Of a stretch of 64,000 bases of DNA, positions 32,001 to 40,999 are shown in pieces (the first letter of the stretch is position 1; each line of letters begins with the position of its first letter). Origin of the DNA: Cafeteria roenbergensis. Taxonomy: Eukaryota; Sar; Bigyra; Bicosoecida; Cafeteriaceae. The notes below the pieces were generated by a model that worked only from the letters and a program-made list of their open reading frames with translations, had not been told where the DNA came from and did no database searches. The DNA is taken from assembly GCA_008330645.1 (NCBI GenBank), contig VLTN01000019.1:124001-188000 (forward strand), given 5' to 3'. Made by a program: the position numbers and the translations under genes.

Positions 32001-35000
32001 CGAGCATGCGCACCTACCAGGTGGAGGGTCTCACCTGGATGCTCTTCAACTACGCGTTCGGCCAGAATTGCCTGCTTGCTGACGAAATGGGGCTTGGCAA
32101 GACGATCCAGACGGTGGCCTTCATGGCCATGCTGCACCAGCGCCTCGGCGTTCAGGGCCCCTTCCTGGTGGTCGCGCCCAAGTCAACCCTGGGCCACTGG
32201 GCGCGGGAGGTCAAGCGCTGGTCAGGATTGAACGCCGTTGTGTACAGCGGCAGCCAGGACTCTCGCGCCAAGATCCGCGAGCACGAGTTTCAGCTCGCAC
32301 CGCACGACGTGGACTGGGCCGAGGGGCTCGAGGGCGCCGGGTACGGTACCCTTGGCCCTGACCAGCCTCAGGAGTGGCCGATCCGGGGCAGCAAGTGCAT
32401 GAGTCGCCGTAGAGCCAAGCCATGCACGAAAGACGAGGATACCGACAGAGAGTCTCAGGGGGGCAACACGGGGCGCAAGCAGGAGCAACGCGACCAGGAC
32501 GACGCGGGCAAGAGCGATGCCGACGGGGAGGACTCCCCCGGGGCGGCCTTGGAGGCCGGCAGCGCGGGCGACAGCCCCATTCTCGGCCCGACCGGGAGGC
32601 CCATCCGGCGAGCCGGGAGGCTTCCTACCACAGCAGGCGGGCTCGCCTCATTCGCCTACCGAGGGGCCGGCTCCAGCGCCGGCGCGTCTGCGGAAGGCAG
32701 CCGTGCTGCGCCGGCCGCCACGGCCGGCCAGGCCGCTTGGCGCAGCAGCAAGGCCATGAAAAGCGCGTGGGAGCGCGGCAACCCGTACAAGTTCGACGTG
32801 CTTATCACAACTGCCGACACGGTTCGGAACGACGCGGCGGAGTTCTGCATCTCGTGGGCCCTGGTGGTCGTGGACGAGGCGCAGATGCTCAAGGACGCCG
32901 GGTCTGTGAACCACAGCGTCCTCTCCACGGTCAGCGAGGGCGCGGCCAAGCTCCTGCTCACGGGTACACCCATCCAAAACCGCGTCGATGAGGTGTGGTC
33001 CCTCCTCCACTTCCTTTCCCCGGAGGAATTTCCGTCGCGCGAGGACTTCGAGGCGGAGGCGGCGGAGAGCCTGGACGGAGTTGTCGGCACGCTCAAGCAG
33101 TACATGCTCCGCCGGCGCAAGACCGACGTTGCCAAGGAGCTGCCTCCGCGCAAGGAGCTCATCATGCGCGTGCCGCTCACCTCGCTGCAGCGCCGCGTCT
33201 ACGAGGAGATCTACAGCCGGTCGGCTGACCAGCTCAAGGCGGCCGACGGCAAGGCCGCTCGCGGCTTTGTCAAGTCGCTGAACAACCTTCAGATGCAGCT
33301 GCGCAAGTGCTGCAACCACGCCTTCTCCTTCGAAGAGGTGGAGGACTACGTCCGCGACGCGGGGACGGAGGACCCTATCGTGCGCAGGTTCGACAAGACC
33401 GCGGAGGGCATCGTCGGCGAAGAGGCGTGGAAGGTGGCGTCCGCTCGCACCCGCGCTGCGGCCCGTGTCGACGTCGGGCTGCTGCAAGGCTCCGGCAAGT
33501 TCATGTTCCTGGACAAGCTGCTGCCGTACTGCGCCGAGCACGGGCACCGCGTGCTGCTCTTTTCGCAGTTCAAGCTGGCCCTCAACCTGCTCGAGGACTT
33601 CCTGGCGCTGCGGGGCTGGGGCTACGAGCGCATCGACGGCGACGTCAGCGGCGCCGAGCGGCAGGCCGCAATTGACCGCTTCAATGACCCGGCTTCCTCG
33701 TCCTTGGTGTTCTTGCTCTCAACCCGCGCCAGCGGAACGGGAATCAATCTGACCTCGGCCGACACCGTCGTCATCTTTGACAGCGACTGGAACCCGCAGA
33801 ACGACGCCCAGGCCATGGCCCGCTCGCACCGCATCGGCCAGACCAAGGAGGTGCGCGTGTACCGGCTCGTGACGCAGGACACGTACGAGAGCGCAATGGT
33901 CGCCATCGCCTCCAAGAAGCTCGGGCTGGAACGGGCCATGCTGATGAACGTCGAGCGGCAGGCGTCCGAAGACGGCGGCAGCGCTGGCAGCGCCAAGCTG
34001 AGCAAGGAGGACATGGACAAGCTCATCAAGGAGGGCTACTACGGCGTGGTCAAACGCAGGAAGCAGGCGGGAGGTGCGGACGGCGACGGGGCCGGTGCTG
34101 ACGGTGAAGAGGCCCACGACGACGACGTGGAGGAGGAGGCTGCCTTCAATGCCGCGAACATTGACGATCTGCTCTCGCACAGCTCCACCGCAGTGGCGTT
34201 CGGGTCGGGAGTCGATGACGGCCACAACGCCTTTGCTGAGGCTACCTTTGCGGTGCACGAGGCGTCGTCCGCCAACGAGAAGGACTTTTGGACCAAGGCC
34301 GCGGAGCTCAAGCCCAAGGGCCCGAGCATGATGGACGGCTCGTCCAGGCGCGCGGCGCTTGCCAGCATCCGTGGTGCGGGCCGCGGGGGTGACGGAGACT
34401 GGAGCGACGCGGAGGTCGAGGACCTGACAGGAGCGGGAGAGGCTGCAGGCGCGGCGAGCGACGACGACGGTGACAGCCTGGGGGACGATAACCCCCTCGA
34501 AATTGCCGCAATTCACCCGTTCAGCAAGGCCGCATGCTCCGCCGTCGTTGCTTCGATCCGCCGCTTCGGCTTCATGGACAAGCCGGCGCCACCCGCCCTC
34601 CCGAGCACTGAGGACTCTGGCCCAGCGCCAGGCGCTGCTGCCACCACGCCCTCCTCCAGCGCCCAAGTCGCCAGTGAAGCGGCCGAGGCTGCGGCGGCCC
34701 CGAGCAGCTCCGCTGCCGCGGGGGCCTCAAGCGCTGGCGTGCCAGGGTTCTGGCGACGGTTTGCCGACGATGCTCGCATCTCCTTGCCCGAGCCGGGGCG
34801 GCTGGTCGGCCGCAAGCGCAGCTACGCTGAGAGTGTGGTTTCGGACGCCGCGGCAGCGATTCTCGTGGCGTCCGGCTTCCTTCGGCACCTCTACGACAAC
34901 GCCAGCGAGGCCTCCACAGACGCGCCCACCCCCGAGGACCTGATGCGCTGGGCCAAGGACCCTGCCGATGCCGAGACGATGGTGAGCTCGTTGGCGCTGC

Positions 35001-37366
35001 GCTGGCTGGCGCTGCCCGAGCAGCAGTCCGGTCCTGCCGCCGAGCTGATCCGCCACCTGCAGCGGCGGCATGGAGAGACCCCGCACGGGGCGCCAAGCAG
35101 CTCGTTGCCCAGCGGAGCGACCGCGCCTGTTGTTGCGGCCAAGACTTGGGGAGCCGCGTGTGACGAAGCCGCCGCGTCTGCAGCGGCTGCCGGCACCGCA
35201 GCCCTTGTGGGGCACGCCGAAGCGCAAGCGCTCCCGCTTCGCCTCAACCTCGTGTCGGAATGGCTCTGCCAGGAGCTGGCGAAGTTCGGCGAGGCCATTC
35301 GGGTGCGGCTGGACGCCGATGGGCGCAAGCCGAGGCGCCCGGTGGCCGCCATGGACAACGCCGACACACTGCACGACCTGCGCGTTCTGGCTGCCTCGGT
35401 CGTCGCGCCGGAGACGAGCGCTGACGCAGTCACGCACAGCCTGCTCCCACGCATGAGCGCTGGCAAGGAGTGGACCTCAGGATTTATGGCTTTGAGCGGG
35501 CCGTTCCCGGAGCTGGTGCCTGCCGCGACATGCTTGCCTCTGGCCGCCAAGATGCCCGATCAAAAGCTCTCCGACGGCAGCGTGGCCGCGCTCTCTGCTA
35601 CCCTCGAGGCGGCCGCAGCGGCCGCAGCGCCGAAGCCGAAGTCCAAGAAGGCCAAGGACGCCGCAGACACCCCGGGCGCGACCACGGGCAAGGGCGAGGC
35701 AAGCGACCCGACCACGGCCGCAGAGGGTAAGCCCGCCTCTGCATCGACCTCCTCCTCGTCCTCGTCCTCGTCCTCGTCCTCCTCGTCGTCCTCCTCGTCA
35801 TCGTCCCCAAGCGCGTCGTCTTCCTCTGCTGCTGCAGTCGCCAAGGCTGGCGCTCCTGTGTCCGCATCTTCTCCAGCCATCACCGCCAAGCCAGCAGGCA
35901 AGGCCCCGGTGCAAGGCCCGGTGTGGACGGAGGCGCACGACTGGGCCGCTGTCTGGTCCTCGGTCGTGTACGGGATTGGCGACGTCACGCTAGTGCCATC
36001 GGCGCACACCGGGGGCGACGACGCACCGGTGGGCTTTGACAGGGCCGCGATCCAGCGGCGAGTGAAGCGGCTCGCCGAGCTGGCCAAGATGGCTCTGGCA
36101 CAGCACTCGAGGCTCGAGGCCAAGCGCGCAGCCAGGGCCAAGGCGGCCGCAGCGTCGGCCGCTGTTGCCAAGCCTGCCGCGCCAGCAGGGCAACCGAACG
36201 TGCTCAAGCAGCTGGCGGCCGCTGCATCCGCCGGCTCGTCCTCGTCCTCTTCCTCGCTGGCTTTTAGTGCCAAGGGGGCGGCGGCTCCTGGCCGCGCGGC
36301 CAAGCGCCCTCGCGACGCCGCGCCGAAGGAAGAGGCGACTGGCCCGCTCAAGGGCGTGACAACCGACACGCTCACCGCAATGTTCGGTGCAGTCGTGAGC
36401 ACAGGACTGCCCCTCACGCAGGGAGCGCAGGCGTGGGCCACCGCCAGGCTCGAGGAGGTCGACGGAAGCAAGGCGGCCTCGGCAATGAGCGCAGCCACGT
36501 GGGCGCCGCCCTTTGCCAAGGCGGAGCCTTTGCACCTTTCGGCGGCAGCGCGCTGCCCTGCCACGTTCTCCGTCGCCGGACTGGCGTCGGCAGTGCTTCG
36601 CGAGCTCTCCATGATGCACGTCAGCGGCGGTGCATCGCCCAGCAACCCGCGCTCCCCCTCGTCCGCTGCCAAGCCCGGGGTCGCCAAGTCCAAGCCGACC
36701 TCCGCCGCCGCCATCTCGGCGGCCATGCCATCCCTTCCCGGAGTTGCGAAGCTAGCCGAGTCGCTTCTCGCCTTTGTTGGTCCCAGCGAGGCCGACCGGC
36801 CTTCTGGGGACAAGTGGCGAATTGGAAAGGCGTCCATCGTCATCCCCAAAAGCCGTCGCGCCAAGCTGCGCCGCCGCATTGGCAGCATGTGGAAGCTGCG
36901 CGCCCTGCTTTTTGCGTCCACTGCAGGAGAGCTCGATGCAGCCATCGCCGCGGCCCAGCCAAGCGGCACGGCGGCCGGGCCCGCCCCCGTGGCATCCATT
37001 TTCGCGGGAGCGGCGCTGCCCAAATGGTGGAGTCCGCAGTGGGATCGGTGGCTCCTGCTCGGAAGCGCCACCTGCGGCCTCACTCTGTGGCTGGAGCGGA
37101 CCGTGGGCCAGCCTGACGGTTGCGTGTTCGCCGCCAGCGCCGACGCACCGTCTGCGGCCGCGTCTCCGCCGCCCGGGTCCCTGGCTGCCCAGGTTCCGGC
37201 AGATTCGCTCGGCGAAGTTGCCGCGAATCGGCGCCTCCTGCAGGCCCGCGTCGATGCCGTGCTCGCCAAGTGGCCTGCACGCGCGACGGCTGGATTCGTT
37301 GGAGCAGCGCAGGCCGGAGTGCCGTCCAAGGCCCCTGCGGCAAAGCGCCCCAAGTCAACTGCCTGA
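29084..37366 (+). CDS. CHD-like SNF2 chromatin remodeller with tandem chromodomains
   Basis: The product is 2,760 residues from ATG 29084 (MADSDSDALPARSLRRRKPP); the open frame further upstream lacks an ATG. Residues 1-450 are acidic/basic low complexity, including a ten-plus Asp run near 257-270. Chromodomain-like segments lie at about 572-609 (RFLVRWKGLSHRHCSWETRA) and 795-823 (YEYLTLWA...YSDATWEV). The SNF2 N-terminal lobe starts near 975, with Walker A LADEMGLGKT at about 998-1007, motif II DEAQ at 1264-1267 and LLTGTPIQN at about 1291-1299. The helicase C lobe at about 1472-1618 has LLFSQFK, RIDGDVSGAERQ, STRASGTGINL and the arginine-finger box RSHRIGQTKEV. The long C-terminal half is low complexity with a Ser run near 2221-2245. 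It would slide or evict nucleosomes using ATP, with the chromodomains reading histone tails. Odd points are DEAQ instead of the usual DEAH and a roughly 130-residue insert in lobe 1. Confidence 0.92.
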   Translation: MADSDSDALPARSLRRRKPPAYSAQGVSLGSLATVSTRHGASRGRAEGAGRRTLRRGRAVASDSSSDSEPQARASRRLRGGQSTSGATEGSSVAESDASSSDGAASSSDASIGRKAQSRSRRGGQTLRARGAANRSSRSSAVAASSRRPRRQADRRSGAASAAGQAKGLRGWIKAGQQTAASVAQGIAARSRARASRPSRPASRKATSRTGRAARGSSEEDAVSGDEEDDEEDEEAIALSEDDEESAPSSEEETSGDDDDDDDDDDDEEESAAVRRRRAAARAKASTKAKAAGAARRAAAVAGVSSADKRRALAKFQKERSQKRQAKFQQDDEEDGSGDEYGSSSGDSEGAGRGARAAAGKRGKRSGSQSPSSSDDASDDDSSDDDGGEWQPEVGAVLAAHSFTPTEWQLCQIRIDTRFVACGSALWPFVLNPAWRPKRPAGAKAKAATERAPGPSGDASGSGSESEDSTSGRYMEAPELSEIHAKLKSVGVDVGLLPRGADGAICNVLALHVPRSAEGSDSPVRSSFSKSPSRARPGSAPAAAVSKPERGGSHMPRAVAAAVHRAQELVAEELESGKRREQRFLVRWKGLSHRHCSWETRASLECMWEDSVESGAMSRSLVSRHRKGIDKAVAAEAARDAARNRASKARMLAARAEAAPAMRSPSVSGASLERLLRGRGGDVASFLEDSNWLVADRVIARRVAPGHTEEEEEADAQGGAGDGSPRATPAPASSGGGASSGGGSSSSGSSSNGVAAADTEKGSKDSGQLATSTPSATSQNAAAVPELADEAHPFAKYEYLTLWAATGAEYSDATWEVREDLRNDACIVEFMVRQVPWHLRDALLPRRPELLLKPERPSAAAQAVLDGGDVAKVVADSAESSDDEEAVATRVAAAKREAVAWKDIWVSAKGRSSSKPRSGTGVFDLCADEEPAGPVRRVGHAPVRPRFDAVHAVLAKTPPLVRRAAARDGIPDASMRTYQVEGLTWMLFNYAFGQNCLLADEMGLGKTIQTVAFMAMLHQRLGVQGPFLVVAPKSTLGHWAREVKRWSGLNAVVYSGSQDSRAKIREHEFQLAPHDVDWAEGLEGAGYGTLGPDQPQEWPIRGSKCMSRRRAKPCTKDEDTDRESQGGNTGRKQEQRDQDDAGKSDADGEDSPGAALEAGSAGDSPILGPTGRPIRRAGRLPTTAGGLASFAYRGAGSSAGASAEGSRAAPAATAGQAAWRSSKAMKSAWERGNPYKFDVLITTADTVRNDAAEFCISWALVVVDEAQMLKDAGSVNHSVLSTVSEGAAKLLLTGTPIQNRVDEVWSLLHFLSPEEFPSREDFEAEAAESLDGVVGTLKQYMLRRRKTDVAKELPPRKELIMRVPLTSLQRRVYEEIYSRSADQLKAADGKAARGFVKSLNNLQMQLRKCCNHAFSFEEVEDYVRDAGTEDPIVRRFDKTAEGIVGEEAWKVASARTRAAARVDVGLLQGSGKFMFLDKLLPYCAEHGHRVLLFSQFKLALNLLEDFLALRGWGYERIDGDVSGAERQAAIDRFNDPASSSLVFLLSTRASGTGINLTSADTVVIFDSDWNPQNDAQAMARSHRIGQTKEVRVYRLVTQDTYESAMVAIASKKLGLERAMLMNVERQASEDGGSAGSAKLSKEDMDKLIKEGYYGVVKRRKQAGGADGDGAGADGEEAHDDDVEEEAAFNAANIDDLLSHSSTAVAFGSGVDDGHNAFAEATFAVHEASSANEKDFWTKAAELKPKGPSMMDGSSRRAALASIRGAGRGGDGDWSDAEVEDLTGAGEAAGAASDDDGDSLGDDNPLEIAAIHPFSKAACSAVVASIRRFGFMDKPAPPALPSTEDSGPAPGAAATTPSSSAQVASEAAEAAAAPSSSAAAGASSAGVPGFWRRFADDARISLPEPGRLVGRKRSYAESVVSDAAAAILVASGFLRHLYDNASEASTDAPTPEDLMRWAKDPADAETMVSSLALRWLALPEQQSGPAAELIRHLQRRHGETPHGAPSSSLPSGATAPVVAAKTWGAACDEAAASAAAAGTAALVGHAEAQALPLRLNLVSEWLCQELAKFGEAIRVRLDADGRKPRRPVAAMDNADTLHDLRVLAASVVAPETSADAVTHSLLPRMSAGKEWTSGFMALSGPFPELVPAATCLPLAAKMPDQKLSDGSVAALSATLEAAAAAAAPKPKSKKAKDAADTPGATTGKGEASDPTTAAEGKPASASTSSSSSSSSSSSSSSSSSSSPSASSSSAAAVAKAGAPVSASSPAITAKPAGKAPVQGPVWTEAHDWAAVWSSVVYGIGDVTLVPSAHTGGDDAPVGFDRAAIQRRVKRLAELAKMALAQHSRLEAKRAARAKAAAASAAVAKPAAPAGQPNVLKQLAAAASAGSSSSSSSLAFSAKGAAAPGRAAKRPRDAAPKEEATGPLKGVTTDTLTAMFGAVVSTGLPLTQGAQAWATARLEEVDGSKAASAMSAATWAPPFAKAEPLHLSAAARCPATFSVAGLASAVLRELSMMHVSGGASPSNPRSPSSAAKPGVAKSKPTSAAAISAAMPSLPGVAKLAESLLAFVGPSEADRPSGDKWRIGKASIVIPKSRRAKLRRRIGSMWKLRALLFASTAGELDAAIAAAQPSGTAAGPAPVASIFAGAALPKWWSPQWDRWLLLGSATCGLTLWLERTVGQPDGCVFAASADAPSAAASPPPGSLAAQVPADSLGEVAANRRLLQARVDAVLAKWPARATAGFVGAAQAGVPSKAPAAKRPKSTA

Positions 37367-37714
37367 GCGCGCCATTGCCTCCAGTCAGCTGCGCATTCCC
37401 CGTGTGCCTTCGCCGCAATGTGATTCCTCCGTCCAAACATTGCGCGAAGCGACCAGCTGCTGCTGCTGCGCGCGCCTGGCTGGTGGCCCCCTCGAGAGGC
37501 TGGCGACTGCCATGACAGCGTTCGGTCGAGCTCACACTGACGCATACATACACACACATACACACAGAAGCAGCCGTGAAACCGTAGCCTCCACCCCGCC
37601 TGCAACTCCTGCGGCCGCTTGACAGCACGCAAAGGTTGCACAAGGCGGGGGAGGCTGCATGACGCTCCCTGAGGCGAGATGGCGCTCCCCAGGCAAGTAG
37701 AGGCAGCTCGAGTC
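37367..37714. other. Convergent intergenic region with a short CA/TA-rich microsatellite
   Basis: These 348 bp lie between the stop codons of the CHD-like and JmjC genes. The stretch 37542-37566 is a CATACA/CACA microsatellite. No convincing coding frame is seen. The region presumably holds both 3' UTRs and polyadenylation signals, which I cannot place. Confidence 0.5.
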
Positions 37715-38493
37715 CTACTGTGCGCGCCCTCCATCCGACGGCAATGGCTCCGCGTCGCAAGGAGGCTTGGCGCCCACAGACTCGGCAATGTCGTGCCTGA
37801 GATAGAGGCGGACAGCACTCCCACAGCGCACGTGCTGGGTGAGCGCGCACGTCACGCACATGATCCTGGGGCGGACGACCCCATTCGGGGCGCGCGTGGC
37901 GCGGCGGTCCCGCGCTCTGCGAAACATCCGGCCAGCTCGGTCCTTGGGCGCGAGACTCTCGGTCGCCGCTTTCATGGAAGCCCAGCGGCGCCGCGACTGG
38001 CTGCGCTCGAAGTCAACGTTCGCCCCAGACGTCCACTGCCCGGGAGCAACGTCAGCACCGAGTTTCGCTGCCGCAGCTGCGCTCCGCTCGCGCTTGGCCC
38101 GCTCCTTGTCGCGCCTGCGCGTCAGCACAGGAACCAGGCAGCTGGCGAAGGCGAAGACAGTCTCAGCCATGCACTCGAGGTTGTCGCAGCGGTACACCTG
38201 GTCTGCTCGCTCGCTGCTGATAGCCTCCACGGCAACGCCTGGGATGGCTGCCAGAGTGCGGGCCACCGCCACATCGCGGTGCTCCGCGCCCCTGACAATG
38301 GCGCCAGCCAGGCGAATCGGAACAGAAGCTGCGGCCGCCGGGCTTGGCTCTGGGCTTGCACGTGCCCCGAGAACTGGCGGCTGCAAATCGAACAAGGCTT
38401 CCTCGGCGCCGCCCCTGAGCAGCTCCAACACAGGGCTGACGGAGGCAGGCGGAAGGGCGCGTGTGGGGAGCAAACCCAGGTCCTCATCCAGTC

Positions 38494-38524
<31 letters not shown>

Positions 38525-40567
38525 GCCGACATCGCCGCCGACATCGCCGCCAGCTCCATGCCCGCCGGACGCTGGCGCACCTTGAGCCGCCCCGGCTCGC
38601 GAGGCATCCGCAGCTACTGACGAGAGTAGCGAGTGGGACACCTGGGGCTTGACTTCAGCCGAGGCAGCTTCAATGGGAAGCGGCTTGCGATCAGCCTGCT
38701 GAAGGCTGCCAACGGGGGCTGCAGCGCCATCACTGCGCGACGACAGCCACCGTCGTGCCAGGTTGACCAAGGGCACAACCAAAGGCTGCTTGGAGGCAAC
38801 GTTGGCCGCTGTGCGAGCGACGGCCATTGGGAGCTGCCGCTCGGTCAGGATGTTCCACGAGCTGTGCGTCGCATGACCCAGCGACGACACGAAGTGAACT
38901 GCGTCGCCCTGCAGCACCACCATGTCCCCAGGCTCCTGTCGAAAGAACGTGTAGGGAATGCCTGCCTCCTCCAGCCACGCCAGCGGCGGGAAGTACCTTC
39001 CCTCGGACGACCAGATGTCGAACCCGAAGTCGCGCAGAGCGGCCTCGCGCAGCCGCGACACTGCGCGCCCAGGGATGGCAGCCCATTCTGACACCCCAGG
39101 CCCGTGGCTGATGTTGACCGACGCCGCGCAGAGGTTTTCTTGGTGCGCGCCAGTCCACGAGCCCGGCGCCTTCAGGTAGAGCTGCGGCGTGGTCATGCCG
39201 CCGATGGGCGCCGGCGCGTGGGTCAGCAAGCTCTCCGAACCGTCCCAACGAAGCCAGGGAGGCAGCTTGCGGAGCTGCGAGGCCACGGCATCCACCGCCA
39301 GGTCCTCTACGTTGGGAGCAAACACCGACTTGGCGTTTGGAAGAGTCGTGAAATCGTCGGGCGGAGCGGCTGCGCGCGCGGCGCGGCGAGCTGTCCCGGA
39401 CGGCACGACTGCGCCCACGCCGTCTGGAGCGCCAGCAGACGCAGCGCCTGTCCCGCCTTGCGCCGCGGGGCCAGCGAGCTCGAAGCCTGGCTCAGAGACG
39501 TGCGCAGCCCCCCGCGGCCGCTTGGCCAGCGAATCGGCGCTGTGAGCAGGCGTCACGTCTCGCGCCCGCTTCACAAGCCGTGCGCTTGTCGACCCGCTGG
39601 GGCCCCGCTGCTGCCAGGAGCTGCGGCCGCCCCATGCAGGGCAAGACGCCGGGCCATCGTCGGAGCCGGAGCTCGGAGCCTGGAGCTCGTGGGCGAGGGC
39701 CCAAGTGGGCGGCGCTTCCAAGGGCAGCGAGGCGCCAAGTCCTGACGTGGTTTCCGCTCCTTCGGCCGCAGGCCTGGCAGCGCACACGGGAGGGGCCGGC
39801 GGGTTTGCGGGCGCACTGCCGCCGATGAAATCAGCCCTCTCCGGAGAGCTGGCATCCTGTGATCTCGGCTGCACGGCCTTGATCCGAGACTGACGCTTCA
39901 GAAACGCCCCAACGCTCATCGGCACGACGCTGTTTGGAGCAAGCGCAAAGCCGCTGGGATTCGACGGCTGCGTCAGCACGTAGATGGTGTGTCCAGGAAC
40001 CGCAGAACGTGCGAGTTCTCGCGCGGACATGGCGCCGTCGTGGATGCCCAGATGCCAAGTAGCTTGCTTGACGACCACAATGCCGTCCCGCGCCATTGCG
40101 GCCGTGATGTGCGGCCTCGCTGCGTCCAGCGCCGCCTCGCCCCCAGCGGCAAGCACGATTGTCGGCACAGGGAAGGCGACGCTGTGGCGCTGGTCAGGCT
40201 GCGAGCGCATCGGGGCAGCCGGCGCCGCGTGCGGCGAGCTCGGAAACGCCTCGTAGCTGGAGCGTTGCAGCGCTCTCGGCTGCGCCGCTGCGCGCGCCGC
40301 CAGCAAAAAGTCAGCGTCAAGGCGAATCCCAGGCGTCGGCGCAGCGAGGTTGGCTGAAGGCTCCGGGAGCGAAGTAGCCGCGTCAGTGCTCCGCGTCGAC
40401 AAGAGGGTGGTGTCGTGGGAAGAAACGGCCGCTGGCACACAACGCTGCAGGTCACGAACCACGCGGCCGCTGCTGGTGAATCCCGCTGCAAGCTGCGCAT
40501 CCACCAGCGCCTGAAGCCCAGGCGGCAAGCCCCGAGAGTTTTCCCCTGGGGCGGGGTCGGAGCTCAT
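37715..40567 (-). CDS. KDM6/UTX-like JmjC histone demethylase
   Basis: The product is 950 residues from ATG 40567 (MSSDPAPGENSRGLPPGLQA). The frame stays open to 41389, but that extension overlaps the divergent gene's 5' end and looks like shadow sequence. Residues 1-350 are mostly disordered with one possibly folded block (ARDGIVVVKQATWHLGIHDG). The JmjC domain spans about 400-620: GAHQENLCAASVNISHGPG places the H-x-E iron ligands at His475 and Glu477, PGDMVVLQGDAVHFV places the third ligand at His558, and SSWNIL follows. The spacing and the IPYTFFRQEPGD segment match UTX/JMJD3. Two Cys pairs near residues 790 (CDNLEC) and 900 (CVTC) match the zinc-binding tail that KDM6 enzymes use to read H3. 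It likely removes H3K27 methyl groups in the nucleus with Fe(II) and 2-oxoglutarate. No TPR repeats are seen, unlike UTX. Confidence 0.85.
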
Positions 40568-40999
40568 CGGGACAGGAGTGCGAACTGGCTGCGGCGGAAA
40601 AACCGGCAGCGAACTTTCCACGGGCGACGGAGAGCGACTGACTGACACGCCAACTGCCCGGGGAGCACGCGGGCGCCAAAAGCAGCGCGCGGCTCGCCCA
40701 ACTCGGAGCCAAGCCGCCGCAGACCGACAAGCGACCCCAAGCCCCGCTGGTTTGCGCGGGGACTGCACCCGGTGGGCTCGCAAGGCGGCCCTTGGGGGAC
40801 TGCGCGGAGTGCTGCCGATGACACTGCTTGCTGGCGGCCCTGCTCTGCCGGCGACGCCCGTTCGAGCTCCAACCTTGGCGACGCACCCGCTGCGCCAGCA
40901 GCGCCCGCTGCCCCGCCGGACCAGCGCGCGCACGCCTGCTTCGCTGACCCAGGTCCCGGCTGCACGAGAAGCCTGCCGCCGCAGCGCAATGCGGCAGGA
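40568..40999. promoter_or_regulatory. Divergent region between JmjC and coiled-coil genes, presumed bidirectional promoter
   Basis: These 432 bp lie between two divergent ATGs. Frames are open on both strands, as is common at this GC content, but no domain is visible. I find no specific promoter motif. The call rests on orientation. Confidence 0.35.
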
